DNA from: Chitinispirillales bacterium ANBcel5
GTDB taxonomy: Bacteria; Fibrobacterota; Chitinivibrionia; Chitinivibrionales; Chitinispirillaceae
Length of the DNA: 64,000 bases
Direction of reading: 5' to 3'
NCBI GenBank assembly: GCA_029688955.1
Contig: JARUKZ010000002.1
Span: 173,525 to 237,524 of the forward strand
The translations under genes were made by a program, and so were the position numbers. The notes beneath the pieces were generated by a model. That model saw only the letters and a list, made by a program, of their open reading frames with translations. It was not told the DNA's origin and did not search any database. Numbering within the stretch: the stretch's first letter is position 1; each line of letters starts with the position of its first letter. Positions 35,590-44,910 of the stretch are shown piece after piece.

Positions 35590-36369
35590 CTAACTGTGTT
35601 TTAGATATATACCACTCTGACCATCGGTTTCCAATCCATGGTCAAATTTAATTATCGAGAACCCATATTCCTCAACTATGGAAAATAGGTAGTCTTTGTT
35701 GTATCTAACAATATGTAAGGGACCGGATATTTTTAAGCGGTAATCCGGTGGGTTTATGGTTATATCAGGAACATCTTTTTCCACAAAAGTAGTAAAGAAC
35801 ACTTTTCCATCTCTTTTTAAAACACGAGCGAAATTGCTTAAATAGGCTCGCATATCGTTCTCTTCTAAATGTGAGAAAACAGAGTACAGATATACTATGT
35901 CTACCGATTTATCTTCAGTATCCAGCTTATAACCTTCATCCGTTTTCTTGCCCTGTTTGTTATAGCGTTCATTATAGATATCCAGATGTTTAAACAAAAA
36001 GGTTGGATGGCTCTTTGCGATATACCTGTTACACCAATCAATAGCCTTTTGGTTAACATCCATACCGGTATAGTGAAGGTTACTCATGATTCTTAAAAGG
36101 CCTATTGGTAACCTTCCCTGACCACATCCCACATCCAGCACTTTACTGTTTTCCGAACACCCGAGCACCTCCACGAGTCTTCTGGCTTCATTTTCTGAGG
36201 ATTTCAGATAGTATTCATCATTTTTAAACTCAGGTCCGCACCATCTTCGATCAGGAGACGGTATAACAGATCCGGAAACAGTAATGTGGTCTGATTTAGA
36301 TATGAGTCGCTTGGTTTTAGAGAGGATTTTGAGAAAAGAGTTCTTTGCCAAATGGGTGGTTCCGTACAT
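35590..36369 (-). CDS. class I SAM-dependent methyltransferase
   Basis: 259 aa. Motif I KVLDVGCGQGRLPIGLL (about residues 96-112), motif II with TGMDVNQKAIDWC, and a post-motif DKSVDIVYLYSVFSHLEENDM are typical of Methyltransf_11/25 proteins acting on small molecules. There is no membrane segment. It is 230 bases upstream of the Trm112-like gene on the same strand. The substrate cannot be told from sequence. Confidence 0.88.
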   Translation of the reverse strand: MYGTTHLAKNSFLKILSKTKRLISKSDHITVSGSVIPSPDRRWCGPEFKNDEYYLKSSENEARRLVEVLGCSENSKVLDVGCGQGRLPIGLLRIMSNLHYTGMDVNQKAIDWCNRYIAKSHPTFLFKHLDIYNERYNKQGKKTDEGYKLDTEDKSVDIVYLYSVFSHLEENDMRAYLSNFARVLKRDGKVFFTTFVEKDVPDITINPPDYRLKISGPLHIVRYNKDYLFSIVEEYGFSIIKFDHGLETDGQSGIYLKHS

Positions 36370-36726
36370 ATCTCATTTCCTTTAATAGAGTAGTTTTAGA
36401 TTTAAAAAGAAAGGATATAACTGGAAACGGGAATTTATCTGCTGTATACAGCTCAACGCTAAGTGAAAAATAGAGTGAATTATAAAGATAAATCAATCGC
36501 CCTTAAACAAAAACAATTTTTACCAAAGCTGCTTCTGAACAAGCTCTGTGATAAATTGTACTGATTTAACTAACAATATGATTCTCTTTTATTAGTCCGT
36601 TCTAATACAGTAATTACAGGTATCGGTTTTGATTTTTACCTATGCTTTAAAAATCGATTCTTTTAATTTCAGAGGTATTTCACTATTTTTCTCTATTCAT
36701 TACCCTTAATCCCAAGGAGTTAAGAT
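36370..36726. other. intergenic region between divergent methyltransferase and aldo-keto reductase genes
   Basis: 357 AT-rich bases, presumably with the two promoters. I see no gene, long repeat or stable hairpin. Confidence 0.5.
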
Positions 36727-37674
36727 ATGGAGAAAAGACGTCTCGGCAACAGTGATATGGAAATAACAAGAATTGGTCTTGGTGCCTGGGCAATAGGTGG
36801 GAGCTGGCAATTTGGCTGGGGACCACAGGATGATAAGGAATCCCTTAACACAATACTTAAAGCAATCGAAGGGGGCATAAACTGGATTGATACTGCGGCA
36901 GTTTATGGACTGGGACACAGTGAAGAGGTTGTTGGTAAGGCAATAAAGCAGTTAGGGAGCCAGGCACCGTTGATATTTACCAAGTGTGGGCTGCGTTGGA
37001 AAGAAAACAGCTCCAAAAGAAGCGCCTTTCCTATTCTAAAGAAGGAAAGCGTTCGTGAGGAGATTGAAGGGAGCCTTAAGAGGCTTGATATTGAAACGAT
37101 CGATCTGTATCAAATCCACTGGCCAAGACCACCGGAAGATATTGAAGAAGCCTGGAGTGAGATGGTAAAGCTTAAGGAAGAGGGAAAGGTGCGCTGGATC
37201 GGAGTCTCAAATCATAATGTAGAACAAATGGAGAAACTTAACCAAATAGCCCCCGTTACAACCCTGCAGCCACCCTATAACCTGCTCAACAGATCTGTAG
37301 AAGAAGAGATTCTCCCCTACTGTGCAGAGAAGAATATTGGAACCATTATCTACTCCCCTATGGCATCAGGACTTCTCTCAGGCAAAATGACACCAGAGAG
37401 AATTAAAGCACTCCCCAACGATGATTGGCGCAAATGGTCTGACAACTTTAAAGAACCGGCTCTAAGCCGTAATTTAACCCTGGTGCAAAAACTCTCTTCA
37501 ATTGCAAAAGAAAAAGGGGTAACTACTGCAGAAGTAGCAATCGCCTGGACACTAAAAAATCCCGCTGTTACTGCAGCGATTGTGGGTATGCGAAAGCCTG
37601 AACAGGTAAATGAAGTCATTGGTGGATCAGATTTTACACTCACAGATGAAGATATTAAAAGAATAGAGGGATGA
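36727..37674 (+). CDS. aldo/keto reductase
   Basis: 315 aa. The AKR barrel reads clearly: RRLGNSDMEITRIGLGAWAIGG, NWIDTAAVYGLGHSEEVVGKAI (catalytic Asp and Tyr), IFTKCGLRW (catalytic Lys), IDLYQIHWP (catalytic His), WIGVSNHN and the NADP-binding end region AAIVGMRKPEQVNE. It belongs with the AKR11/13-like general reductases that use NADPH to reduce aldehydes. AAGGAG precedes the start. A triple hairpin ends the transcript. Confidence 0.93.
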   Translation: MEKRRLGNSDMEITRIGLGAWAIGGSWQFGWGPQDDKESLNTILKAIEGGINWIDTAAVYGLGHSEEVVGKAIKQLGSQAPLIFTKCGLRWKENSSKRSAFPILKKESVREEIEGSLKRLDIETIDLYQIHWPRPPEDIEEAWSEMVKLKEEGKVRWIGVSNHNVEQMEKLNQIAPVTTLQPPYNLLNRSVEEEILPYCAEKNIGTIIYSPMASGLLSGKMTPERIKALPNDDWRKWSDNFKEPALSRNLTLVQKLSSIAKEKGVTTAEVAIAWTLKNPAVTAAIVGMRKPEQVNEVIGGSDFTLTDEDIKRIEG

Positions 37675-37685
37675 TTTTTTCTAAC

Positions 37686-37750
37686 GGATAACCGTTGGAG
37701 CAAGACGTTTTGCTCGTTTGGCCTAACTCAAAAGAGTTGGGCCTTTTTTT
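37686..37750 (+). terminator. hairpin cluster ending in an intrinsic terminator
   Basis: Three successive stem-loops follow the aldo/keto reductase: AACGG/CCGTT, GAGCAA/TTGCTC, and a 10-bp stem (37720-37729 with 37734-37743, one G-T pair, AAAA loop) followed by seven T. The last is a strong terminator. Confidence 0.88.
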
Positions 37751-37772
37751 ACACAAAAGGAGGTGATCATAG

Positions 37773-38120
37773 ATGGAAAAGTTAGAGATAGTCGAAGTTT
37801 CAAGAATCCGAGGTACAACGTTAATTAAACTTATTCTTTTAGGCTTTACCACAGGATTTTCCCTGCTTGTGTGCATCTTTGGTTTTTTTGCATTTTTGGG
37901 GTTCGAAGTATTGCATTATAATGAACAATACATCACAGGCTTTAAAGCTTTAATAACTTTACCATTTAGTGTCTTTATTGGATTTATTTTAGCTCTTTTC
38001 TCCTCATTTTTCACCTACATTGGTCTTAGATTATATTCGCTGTTTCGAGGTATTTCAATAGAGTATATACTTGGTGAAGAAACCGATCAGGAAATTATAC
38101 ATGGAGATGTTGAGGACTAA
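37773..38120 (+). CDS. small membrane protein with two transmembrane segments
   Basis: 115 aa with a near-perfect ribosome site (AAGGAGGTGATC). Two hydrophobic segments (about residues 18-45 and 58-90) are bounded by an acidic C-terminal tail (GEETDQEIIHGDVED). The N-terminus KLEIVEVSRIRG resembles the DUF3566-type lead-in seen in some small membrane proteins, but I would not assign a family. It begins 23 bases after the terminator of the aldo/keto reductase, so it probably has its own promoter or gets read-through. Confidence 0.7.
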   Translation: MEKLEIVEVSRIRGTTLIKLILLGFTTGFSLLVCIFGFFAFLGFEVLHYNEQYITGFKALITLPFSVFIGFILALFSSFFTYIGLRLYSLFRGISIEYILGEETDQEIIHGDVED

Positions 38121-38659
38121 AAAAAAAATTATTTTACCGATCGTTCATTTGTTTGTCTAATCCAATGTGTTTCTCACTCTTGTGTTCTAAAGGAACAATC
38201 AACGCTTTGATGCCGTTCTTATCTCCCATCTTTTTAGTAAGCAAAAGCTGTTTAAAAGAGAAATTCCTGCTGAAGAGAGAGGGGGCTGCTAAAAAAACGC
38301 TGGGATCTTTCGACTCGTATCGATAGATAACTTTTTCTCAAACGGCCGTAATCCCCTGCTACCAACCTACTACACACCTATTGGCTTAACTCATCTTTAT
38401 GGTTCTTTTGGCATTTAAGTTAGAAGGGATAGTTATCTACTTAACTGACTTTGCCTACAGAGCTAAGATTCAGTTTTCCTGGAAAAAAGTAACTATTACG
38501 GATACAAACATTTATACCGTTGCAAAACGAAGGCCATAAATCAGGAAAAATTGCGCTGCTCTAATTTTTTTTTGCAATCCCATCCCAGAGAATCGAATTC
38601 TTAATGGTGATTCCTTTAATCAGAATGGAAACATCTCTCATTAAAAGGATACAGCTATT
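38121..38659. other. 539-base gene-poor region with possible decayed coding fragment
   Basis: No intact gene. On the minus strand an open stretch with no convincing start runs from about 38347 to a TAA near 38135 and would encode some 67 residues (including SVFLAAPSLFSRNFSFKQLL and KALIVPLEHKSEKHIGL), which look protein-like. It may be the remnant of a lost gene. A 46-codon ORF at 38399-38539 (+) lacks a ribosome site. Confidence 0.3.
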
Positions 38660-39754
38660 ATGAATACAACAATAGGCATACTTTCTATGCAAAAAGTGGT
38701 TAATTACGGTTCCTTTCTACAGGCATTTGCCCTGAAAAAGGCTATCGAATCACTTGGTAGTGACGTATACTTTCTGGATATTAACCAGGGTGAATATCTT
38801 CCTGGGTTAGAGATAAGGAAAAATCGAAGATTAAAGTCCTTTATCTCATCTCTATACTCCGGCAAATTGCAGGCCAATCAAAGAAGAAAGCAGTATTTTT
38901 CTGAATTATCAACTCAATTCAGGGAAAATTATTTCAAAATACTTGAACTAAGCAAAGACAGCCCCTCCTTTTTTGATGGAGTAATTATTGGGAGTGATGA
39001 AGTTTTTCATGCCTGTCAGCAATCACCCTGGGGCTTTTCTACCCAGCTTTTTGGGAGAGGGTTACCATCCAAACACATAATTTCTTATGCTGCATCATTT
39101 GGTAACACAACTGTTGAAAGTATATTAAATTATGGAATAGAAAACACCATAACCGAATCTCTTAAAAATCTCGACTCTATCTCCGTCAGAGACAGCAACT
39201 CTTATGAAATAATTCGTTATCTTACTGAGTATCGCCCCTCAATTCATGTAGACCCTGTGATGTTTTACGATTTTTCAGATTACATGGGAGAGATTGATAC
39301 CAAAGACTATATCCTTATTTACACCTATCCGGAAAGAATTACTCCCCGGGAGCAGGAAAATATCACTCACTTTGCCAAAATCAACAACAAAAAATTGATC
39401 TCTATCGGGTGTAGCTATCCCTGGAGTGAAACAGTTATTCCAGATTCACCATTTGAGGTTCTCTCCTATTTCGATAATGCCGATTACGTTATTACCGATA
39501 CATTCCACGGTACAGTATTTTCCATCAAATATAATAAAAACTTCTGCACCTTTATCAGAAACACTAATAAGCACAAACTTCTGTTTTTACTGCAACAATT
39601 TGATCAGGAAAATCGTCAGGCTGAGAGTGAACATGACCTGTACAGAATACTTATGAACGAGCCCGACTACTCAAAAACAAATGAATTAATCAAATCCGAA
39701 CGCATGCGATCTATCGATTACCTCAGTGATTTTACCCACACTATCAGAGTTTAA
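38660..39754 (+). CDS. polysaccharide pyruvyl-transferase family protein
   Basis: 364 aa. N-terminal IGILSMQKVVNYGSFLQAFALKKAIESLG and DGVIIGSDEVFHACQQSPWGF, then ISYAASFGN, SVRDSNSYEIIRYL and the C-terminal ADYVITDTFHGTVFSIKYNKNF are the blocks of PS_pyruv_trans proteins. These transfer pyruvate ketals, or act as related GT-B-like transferases, in exopolysaccharide synthesis. An AAAAGGA site precedes the start. The next gene is a polysaccharide flippase, so both probably serve a surface glycan. Confidence 0.9.
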   Translation: MNTTIGILSMQKVVNYGSFLQAFALKKAIESLGSDVYFLDINQGEYLPGLEIRKNRRLKSFISSLYSGKLQANQRRKQYFSELSTQFRENYFKILELSKDSPSFFDGVIIGSDEVFHACQQSPWGFSTQLFGRGLPSKHIISYAASFGNTTVESILNYGIENTITESLKNLDSISVRDSNSYEIIRYLTEYRPSIHVDPVMFYDFSDYMGEIDTKDYILIYTYPERITPREQENITHFAKINNKKLISIGCSYPWSETVIPDSPFEVLSYFDNADYVITDTFHGTVFSIKYNKNFCTFIRNTNKHKLLFLLQQFDQENRQAESEHDLYRILMNEPDYSKTNELIKSERMRSIDYLSDFTHTIRV

Positions 39755-39807
39755 GAGAATGTGTGCGGGTGTATATAAATATTTGGTACACACCCGCACA
39801 CACTCTC
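39755..39807. repeat. 18-bp hairpin after the pyruvyl-transferase gene
   Basis: Bases 39755-39772 and 39790-39807 are inverted repeats, perfect but for one G-T pair, with a 17-base AT-rich loop. It begins right after the stop codon and likely forms the 3' end structure or a partial terminator between this gene and the flippase. Confidence 0.7.
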
Positions 39808-39923
39808 TCACCTTACATGCTATTCTCAAAACTATGAAAACATTCATCACAAGACTTGGTACATTTATTGAATTTTCTCTACTCATGCAGTACCCAATTC
39901 ATCAATAATAAAAATGAGGTACT

Positions 39924-41489
39924 ATGAGTTTAGAAAAAAATAAGAGAATTGCAAAGAACACCATGATGTTATACATTCGTATGCTTTTAATCATGGTGGT
40001 GTCTCTTTTTACTGTCAGGGTCGTTCTAAACACTCTTGGCGATGTAGATTACGGTATTTATAATGTTGTGGGCGGTATAGTCGTAATGTTTAATTTTTTA
40101 AGTGGTACCATGTCTTCAGCATCCCTTAGATTCTTTGCCTTTGAACTCGGGCGCAAAGATTACCAAAAGCTTAAGCACATTTTCAATCTGACATTTCTTA
40201 TGTATACAGTATTAGCAGTTTTAGTGTTGGTTGTAGCACAAACTGTTGGTTTGTGGTTTTTGAATACCCAGATGAATATTCCTGCCGAAAGGCTAAGTGC
40301 TGCAAATTGGGTGTATCAATTCTCCATCTTCTCCTTTATTTTGACCATCATGACTCTTCCGTACAATGCAATCATTATTGCAAGAGAAAACATGAAAGTG
40401 TTTGCTTATGTAAGTATAGTTGAAGCACTACTGAGACTGTTGATCGTCTATCTTTTACTACTTTTTCCGGTGGATAAATTAAAACTTTATTCAGTTCTTA
40501 TGTTCTCTGTTGTATGTATCGTCACCTTTATTTACCGAACCATCTGCTCCCGAAACTACCCGGAATGCAAGCTTAGTTTTTTCTGGGATAAGGATCAGTT
40601 TAAAACTCTGATAAGTTTTTCCGGTTGGAATATGTTTGGCGCACTATCCGGGATGCTGAAAAACCAGGGTTTAAATATTCTCCTGAATCTGTTTTTTGGG
40701 CCAGTAGTCAATGCTGCACGGGGTATAGCGTATCAATTAAGTGCCAGAATCAACGAATTTGTTATGAATTTCTCCCGGGCCATTAATCCTCAGATTACTA
40801 AATATTATGCTGCCAATGAAAAGAACAATATGCATAATTTAGTCTTTCGGGGATCGAAATTTGCCTATTTTCTCCTATTTTTTGTTTCCATGCCGCTAGT
40901 ACTGGAAACCAGCTTTATTTTAACGCTTTGGCTTGGAAATCTGCCTGAATATACGATTCTTTTCACCAGACTTATCATTGCACTGGCTCTGGTAGATTCC
41001 CTATCCTATGCACTGATGACAGCAGCTCAGGCAACCGGAAAGATTCGAAATTATCAGATAGTGGTTGGCAGTATACTGTTATTAAATATTCCCGCCTCTT
41101 ACGTCTTACTAAGAGCCGGACACCCACCACAGGTTACAATGTATGTTGCCATTACTACAGCCACCATATGCCTTATATTAAGAGTATACATGTTGCAAAG
41201 AATGATCGATCTTTCATTTTGGGGTTTTATGAGATCCGTAATACTCTCTGTAATTACTGTTTCAGGTTTGGCCTACATTCCACCTATTGCGGTAATGTCT
41301 TTTATGCCAAATGGTTTTTTGCGTTTTTTGATGGTATGTATTAGCGGAGGAACCTCATCCCTTATAACCATCTACTTTTTAGGTTTCTCTTCTAAAGAAA
41401 GGACCTTTTTAACAGTCATGGTTAAGAATAAACTGTTAAAAAGATCTAAGCCACAAAGTAAACGTGAAAGTGTTTCTGTAAAATCATAA
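39924..41489 (+). CDS. Wzx/MATE-like polysaccharide flippase
   Basis: 521 aa with 12-14 predicted membrane helices. The N-terminus KNKRIAKNTMMLYIRMLLIMVVSLFTVRVVLNTLGDVDYGIYNVVGG is characteristic of lipopolysaccharide-biosynthesis flippases of the MOP superfamily. Such proteins move lipid-linked glycan units across the inner membrane. It lies downstream of the pyruvyl-transferase. A basic tail (KNKLLKRSKPQSKRE) closes the protein. Confidence 0.9.
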   Translation: MSLEKNKRIAKNTMMLYIRMLLIMVVSLFTVRVVLNTLGDVDYGIYNVVGGIVVMFNFLSGTMSSASLRFFAFELGRKDYQKLKHIFNLTFLMYTVLAVLVLVVAQTVGLWFLNTQMNIPAERLSAANWVYQFSIFSFILTIMTLPYNAIIIARENMKVFAYVSIVEALLRLLIVYLLLLFPVDKLKLYSVLMFSVVCIVTFIYRTICSRNYPECKLSFFWDKDQFKTLISFSGWNMFGALSGMLKNQGLNILLNLFFGPVVNAARGIAYQLSARINEFVMNFSRAINPQITKYYAANEKNNMHNLVFRGSKFAYFLLFFVSMPLVLETSFILTLWLGNLPEYTILFTRLIIALALVDSLSYALMTAAQATGKIRNYQIVVGSILLLNIPASYVLLRAGHPPQVTMYVAITTATICLILRVYMLQRMIDLSFWGFMRSVILSVITVSGLAYIPPIAVMSFMPNGFLRFLMVCISGGTSSLITIYFLGFSSKERTFLTVMVKNKLLKRSKPQSKRESVSVKS

Positions 41490-41530
41490 ATTGTTTTAAA
41501 AGGATCTCAACGAACAATTCAATTTTTTTT
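41489..41530 (+). terminator. weak terminator candidate after the flippase
   Basis: A 7-bp stem (41489-41495 with 41513-41519), a long loop, and eight T starting four bases later. It sits between convergent flippase and treY genes. Confidence 0.35.
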
Positions 41531-41549
41531 AGTCTAAAAATTATAATTA

Positions 41550-44294
41550 TTATTTGGAAGTAATCATTACTGCAAAGGGCAATTTATCAAGGAAGTCCCC
41601 TATCATCATCTCTTCTTTAATTTTCAGCTCTGTGCCATCTAACATATTATTCATAATCATTCCGGTTACAGAGTAGGGTAGAACAACACGTGTGTCCTGC
41701 CAAACTTCCAATCCTGTTGGATACTGTTTGATCTTAACCAATTGAGAAGTGAACCTGGGAACAATTACAATCATTACAGCATGCTCGCTTTCTCTTAAAA
41801 ACGCGATACACTTGTTTGAGTTCAGCCCTTTAATTTCCAACGGTACATAGTTTGAAACACTGAATACCTCCGGTGATTGTGCACGGATAGCAAGTAGCTT
41901 TTTTATAATAAAATGCTTTATATGGGGATCTGGTGCCTTTGAGAGCAGCTCAAAAATATCTGCATCTTTTTTTACCGTTTGATTGAAACCGGAGAAGTTG
42001 ATACTATTTCGGTTATCTGTATCTCTCAGATCCCATAGTTCAGTACCCTGGTAAATATCGGGTACACCCGGTAAGGTTAGCTTTAGCACTGTTTGAGACA
42101 GAGAGTTAACAATACCAAACCAGGAGATACTTCTTGTAAAATGCGTAAGCGAATCTACAAACAGAGGTGATTTATCTTTATCAAGACTTAACTGTACAAA
42201 GTCTGTCACCGCTTTTTCATATTCCTCATCAGGTTTAATCCATGCGGTATGCACTTTGGCTTTTCGTATGGCCTTAATCATGTAATTACAAATGGACTCA
42301 ATATATTCTTTATCTATAGTGCCGTCAAAGGGAAAGGTACCCAGTACTATTTGATAAAAGAAATACTCATCATTATGATCCGGCCAGGTCACCCCTTCTT
42401 TTTCCTGTAAATAGCAGGTATTTAGCTTTCTCCACTTAGTGACCTGGTTTTCCCACTGTACAGGCATCTCTGCTATTACCTGCAATCTTGCCCGACAATC
42501 CTCTCCCCTTTTAGTCTTATGAGTAGTAAGAGTATTCATGCTCATCGGATGCGCATGGTTTCTTTCCTTAATAAACTGATGGAAATCGTCCAGAGGGAGA
42601 CCAAAATGTAGGGGCCATCCACCGATTTCATTAAGAGCAATGTGCCGGTTATAAATATAAAAGAATGTATCTTCAAACCCTTTTGCCATAAGTGGTCCAG
42701 TGAACAGCTGAAAACGCATCACCGCTTTTTTCCAGTTATCGTCATACTCATTCTCAAGAACAGTATCACCCTTCAGCATCAAAAACCGTTCTATAAAAGC
42801 AAATTCGACGGTTAGATCCGGCATTGTTTTTCTTGCACTTCCCAGAGCTTCAGAAATATATTTTGCATCATTACTGGTAAAGTGAGCTGAAGTAATATAA
42901 GTGCGGTATACAGGAAAATGTGTAAGAACCTCAACCAAAGCACGTTTAAGACCATAAAGAGTGATATCTCTTCCCATCAAGTCCACATCCGAAATACGGA
43001 TTATCATATGAGCAAGGTTATCTATGTCCCCTGCCATGTTTTTCCCTATGATTAGCCTCTTCTTTTCGATCTGAAGCTGCTCAGGATTTAACTTTTTATC
43101 TATACTTTTTTGATATACTCTGTTTATCTTTCTTTCTGATTCAGTATCACAATAAACATAGCTTAGGTGGTTCAAGAAATCGTAGCCAGTAGTTCCATCT
43201 ACAGGCCAAGAGTCAGGAATATGCTCCCGTTTATGTAAAATTTTATCGACTACAATATATGCATTGGGAGCATTTTTACGAATTCGTTTCAGGTAAGTTT
43301 CCGGATCAAACAGCCCGTCTATATGATCAATGCGCAGTCCACTTATCAGTCCTCTTTTAACAAGATCCAAGACGAATGAGTGTGTGAGATCAAATACATG
43401 TTCATGTTCAACCCGAACACAAATTAAGTCACCTTTAGTAAAAAATCTTCTGTAATTTATCTCCTGGGTAGCAACTTTCCAGTACGAGAGTCGGTATTTC
43501 TGTCTTTGCATCAGTTTATCAAACTGTGCATTAGCTTCAGATGATCCTGTTGAAAAGCTGTTAAGCCGTTTAGTAATAAATTCACCTACACTGTTGTCGG
43601 CTTCTATATAATATCTTAATTTTTCTTTTACCTGCTCGAATGTACTATAGTAAGTTTCTTTTTCATTTTTATCTATAGTAATAAGCACATCTACTATTTC
43701 CTGTAAGATTGTATGAGAAGATGTACTTTCCGGGTAATTTTTACAAAGTATATAAAGATATGATTGTGGTGAAAGTGGGTAGCGCTGATTATCATAAGCA
43801 ACTCTCAGCATCCCCTCTTCAAATATAATCTTCAATTCACCATCGATAATACACTGGCCATACGGTTTATTGAGAAACGGTGCAAGTACGTGCCCGGTTA
43901 AGCTGTCATACTGATGATCCCACTGTATATCGAAGAAATCATGATATTTTGAATGCTGCCCTTTTTCCAGCACATCCATGAGCATGGCGTTTTCGTGAGA
44001 AAATGCCATATGATTGGGAACGATGTCCTGAAGCCAACCCATTTGTTGTGTTTTGACCTCTTTGAGCAGGCTTTCAAACTCATCAATGGTTCCAAGTTCA
44101 GGATTGACCTGTGTTGGATCACAAACATCATAGCCACTGATACTTCCTTTTCTCGGCCGCGTCACAGGAGAGGCATAAATATCAGTAATCCCAAGTTTTT
44201 TGAGGTATGGCAGGTATTGAAGTGCGTCTTTGAACTTAAACTGAGGTGTAAACTGTATTCGGTACGTTGCTTTTGAACTGGAACCCTTTGACAT
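41550..44294 (-). CDS. treY: maltooligosyl trehalose synthase
   Basis: 914 aa, GH13 type. It turns the reducing-end glucose of a maltooligosaccharide into a trehalosyl unit. Start: ATYRIQFTPQFKFKDALQYLPYLKKLGITDIYASP, then ISGYDVCDPTQVNPELG and QDIVPNHMAF, all typical of TreY. The nucleophile Asp323 is in GLRIDHIDGL. The general-acid position, 27 residues later as in Sulfolobus TreY, is Asp350 in VVDKIL where the family has Glu (VEKIL). GTTGYDFLNHL and the end block PDIYQGTELWDLRDTDNRNSINF are present. treZ and treX are not adjacent. Confidence 0.93.
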   Translation of the reverse strand: MSKGSSSKATYRIQFTPQFKFKDALQYLPYLKKLGITDIYASPVTRPRKGSISGYDVCDPTQVNPELGTIDEFESLLKEVKTQQMGWLQDIVPNHMAFSHENAMLMDVLEKGQHSKYHDFFDIQWDHQYDSLTGHVLAPFLNKPYGQCIIDGELKIIFEEGMLRVAYDNQRYPLSPQSYLYILCKNYPESTSSHTILQEIVDVLITIDKNEKETYYSTFEQVKEKLRYYIEADNSVGEFITKRLNSFSTGSSEANAQFDKLMQRQKYRLSYWKVATQEINYRRFFTKGDLICVRVEHEHVFDLTHSFVLDLVKRGLISGLRIDHIDGLFDPETYLKRIRKNAPNAYIVVDKILHKREHIPDSWPVDGTTGYDFLNHLSYVYCDTESERKINRVYQKSIDKKLNPEQLQIEKKRLIIGKNMAGDIDNLAHMIIRISDVDLMGRDITLYGLKRALVEVLTHFPVYRTYITSAHFTSNDAKYISEALGSARKTMPDLTVEFAFIERFLMLKGDTVLENEYDDNWKKAVMRFQLFTGPLMAKGFEDTFFYIYNRHIALNEIGGWPLHFGLPLDDFHQFIKERNHAHPMSMNTLTTHKTKRGEDCRARLQVIAEMPVQWENQVTKWRKLNTCYLQEKEGVTWPDHNDEYFFYQIVLGTFPFDGTIDKEYIESICNYMIKAIRKAKVHTAWIKPDEEYEKAVTDFVQLSLDKDKSPLFVDSLTHFTRSISWFGIVNSLSQTVLKLTLPGVPDIYQGTELWDLRDTDNRNSINFSGFNQTVKKDADIFELLSKAPDPHIKHFIIKKLLAIRAQSPEVFSVSNYVPLEIKGLNSNKCIAFLRESEHAVMIVIVPRFTSQLVKIKQYPTGLEVWQDTRVVLPYSVTGMIMNNMLDGTELKIKEEMMIGDFLDKLPFAVMITSK

Positions 44295-44850
44295 AACTTA
44301 TTTTCCCTTACATGTGACTAATACTATTGAAACCCTTCTTCTAACCACATAACACTTATCCTAATTGGTTATACTGCAATCGCTAACTTTAACGCTTAAA
44401 CGCTCCTCGATTACAGATATATAGTAAAAGGCCCAAAAGAAAGAAGGTGGTCCCACTTTTTCCTTTCGCCCCTTCTCCTAACCATAGAAGGTAGTAATAT
44501 ACATAATTTTTTAACATTTTGGGCGGATGCACTAAAATTGTTATCAGAATTTTTTCCGTTTAATTATCAAATGTAATGCTATAGAGGATTAAGATTTTTT
44601 CTTTTCCCCTTAATGGCAGTACCTTATGCTTACGTCATATCGAATCCGAGTGTGTCAGAAATTTTTTAGTATTCCATTTAGTTTCTGTGGAAGTAAGTGA
44701 GATATGTTCTTTTACTCATTGGTGGATTAACCCTTTGCACCGAGTTCTTTGGTTCAACCTCACGGTGGACACTCTTGCATTTTGCTAACAGTTCACTGCC
44801 ACCGCCCAAATCTTACACTTTGTAGAAAAGCGCCATGGCATGGCACCATG
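44295..44850. other. intergenic region upstream of treY
   Basis: 556 bases with no convincing ORF. It should contain the treY promoter. I see no repeat or RNA gene. Confidence 0.5.
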
Positions 44851-44883
44851 TAAAAAAGGTAGTTACTATAGAGTAACTACCTT
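44851..44883 (-). terminator. intrinsic terminator of the secreted beta-sandwich protein gene
   Basis: A 12-bp perfect stem (44856-44867 with 44872-44883, loop ATAG). Read on the minus strand, six T follow at 44857-44852. It lies 28 bases past the stop of the gene ending at 44911. Confidence 0.9.
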
Positions 44884-44910
44884 CAAAAAACTGCAAACGA
44901 ATTGCTGATC

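Noticed and set aside
38399..38539. 46-codon ORF in the 38 kb gap
   Set aside because: No ribosome site and no recognisable sequence.
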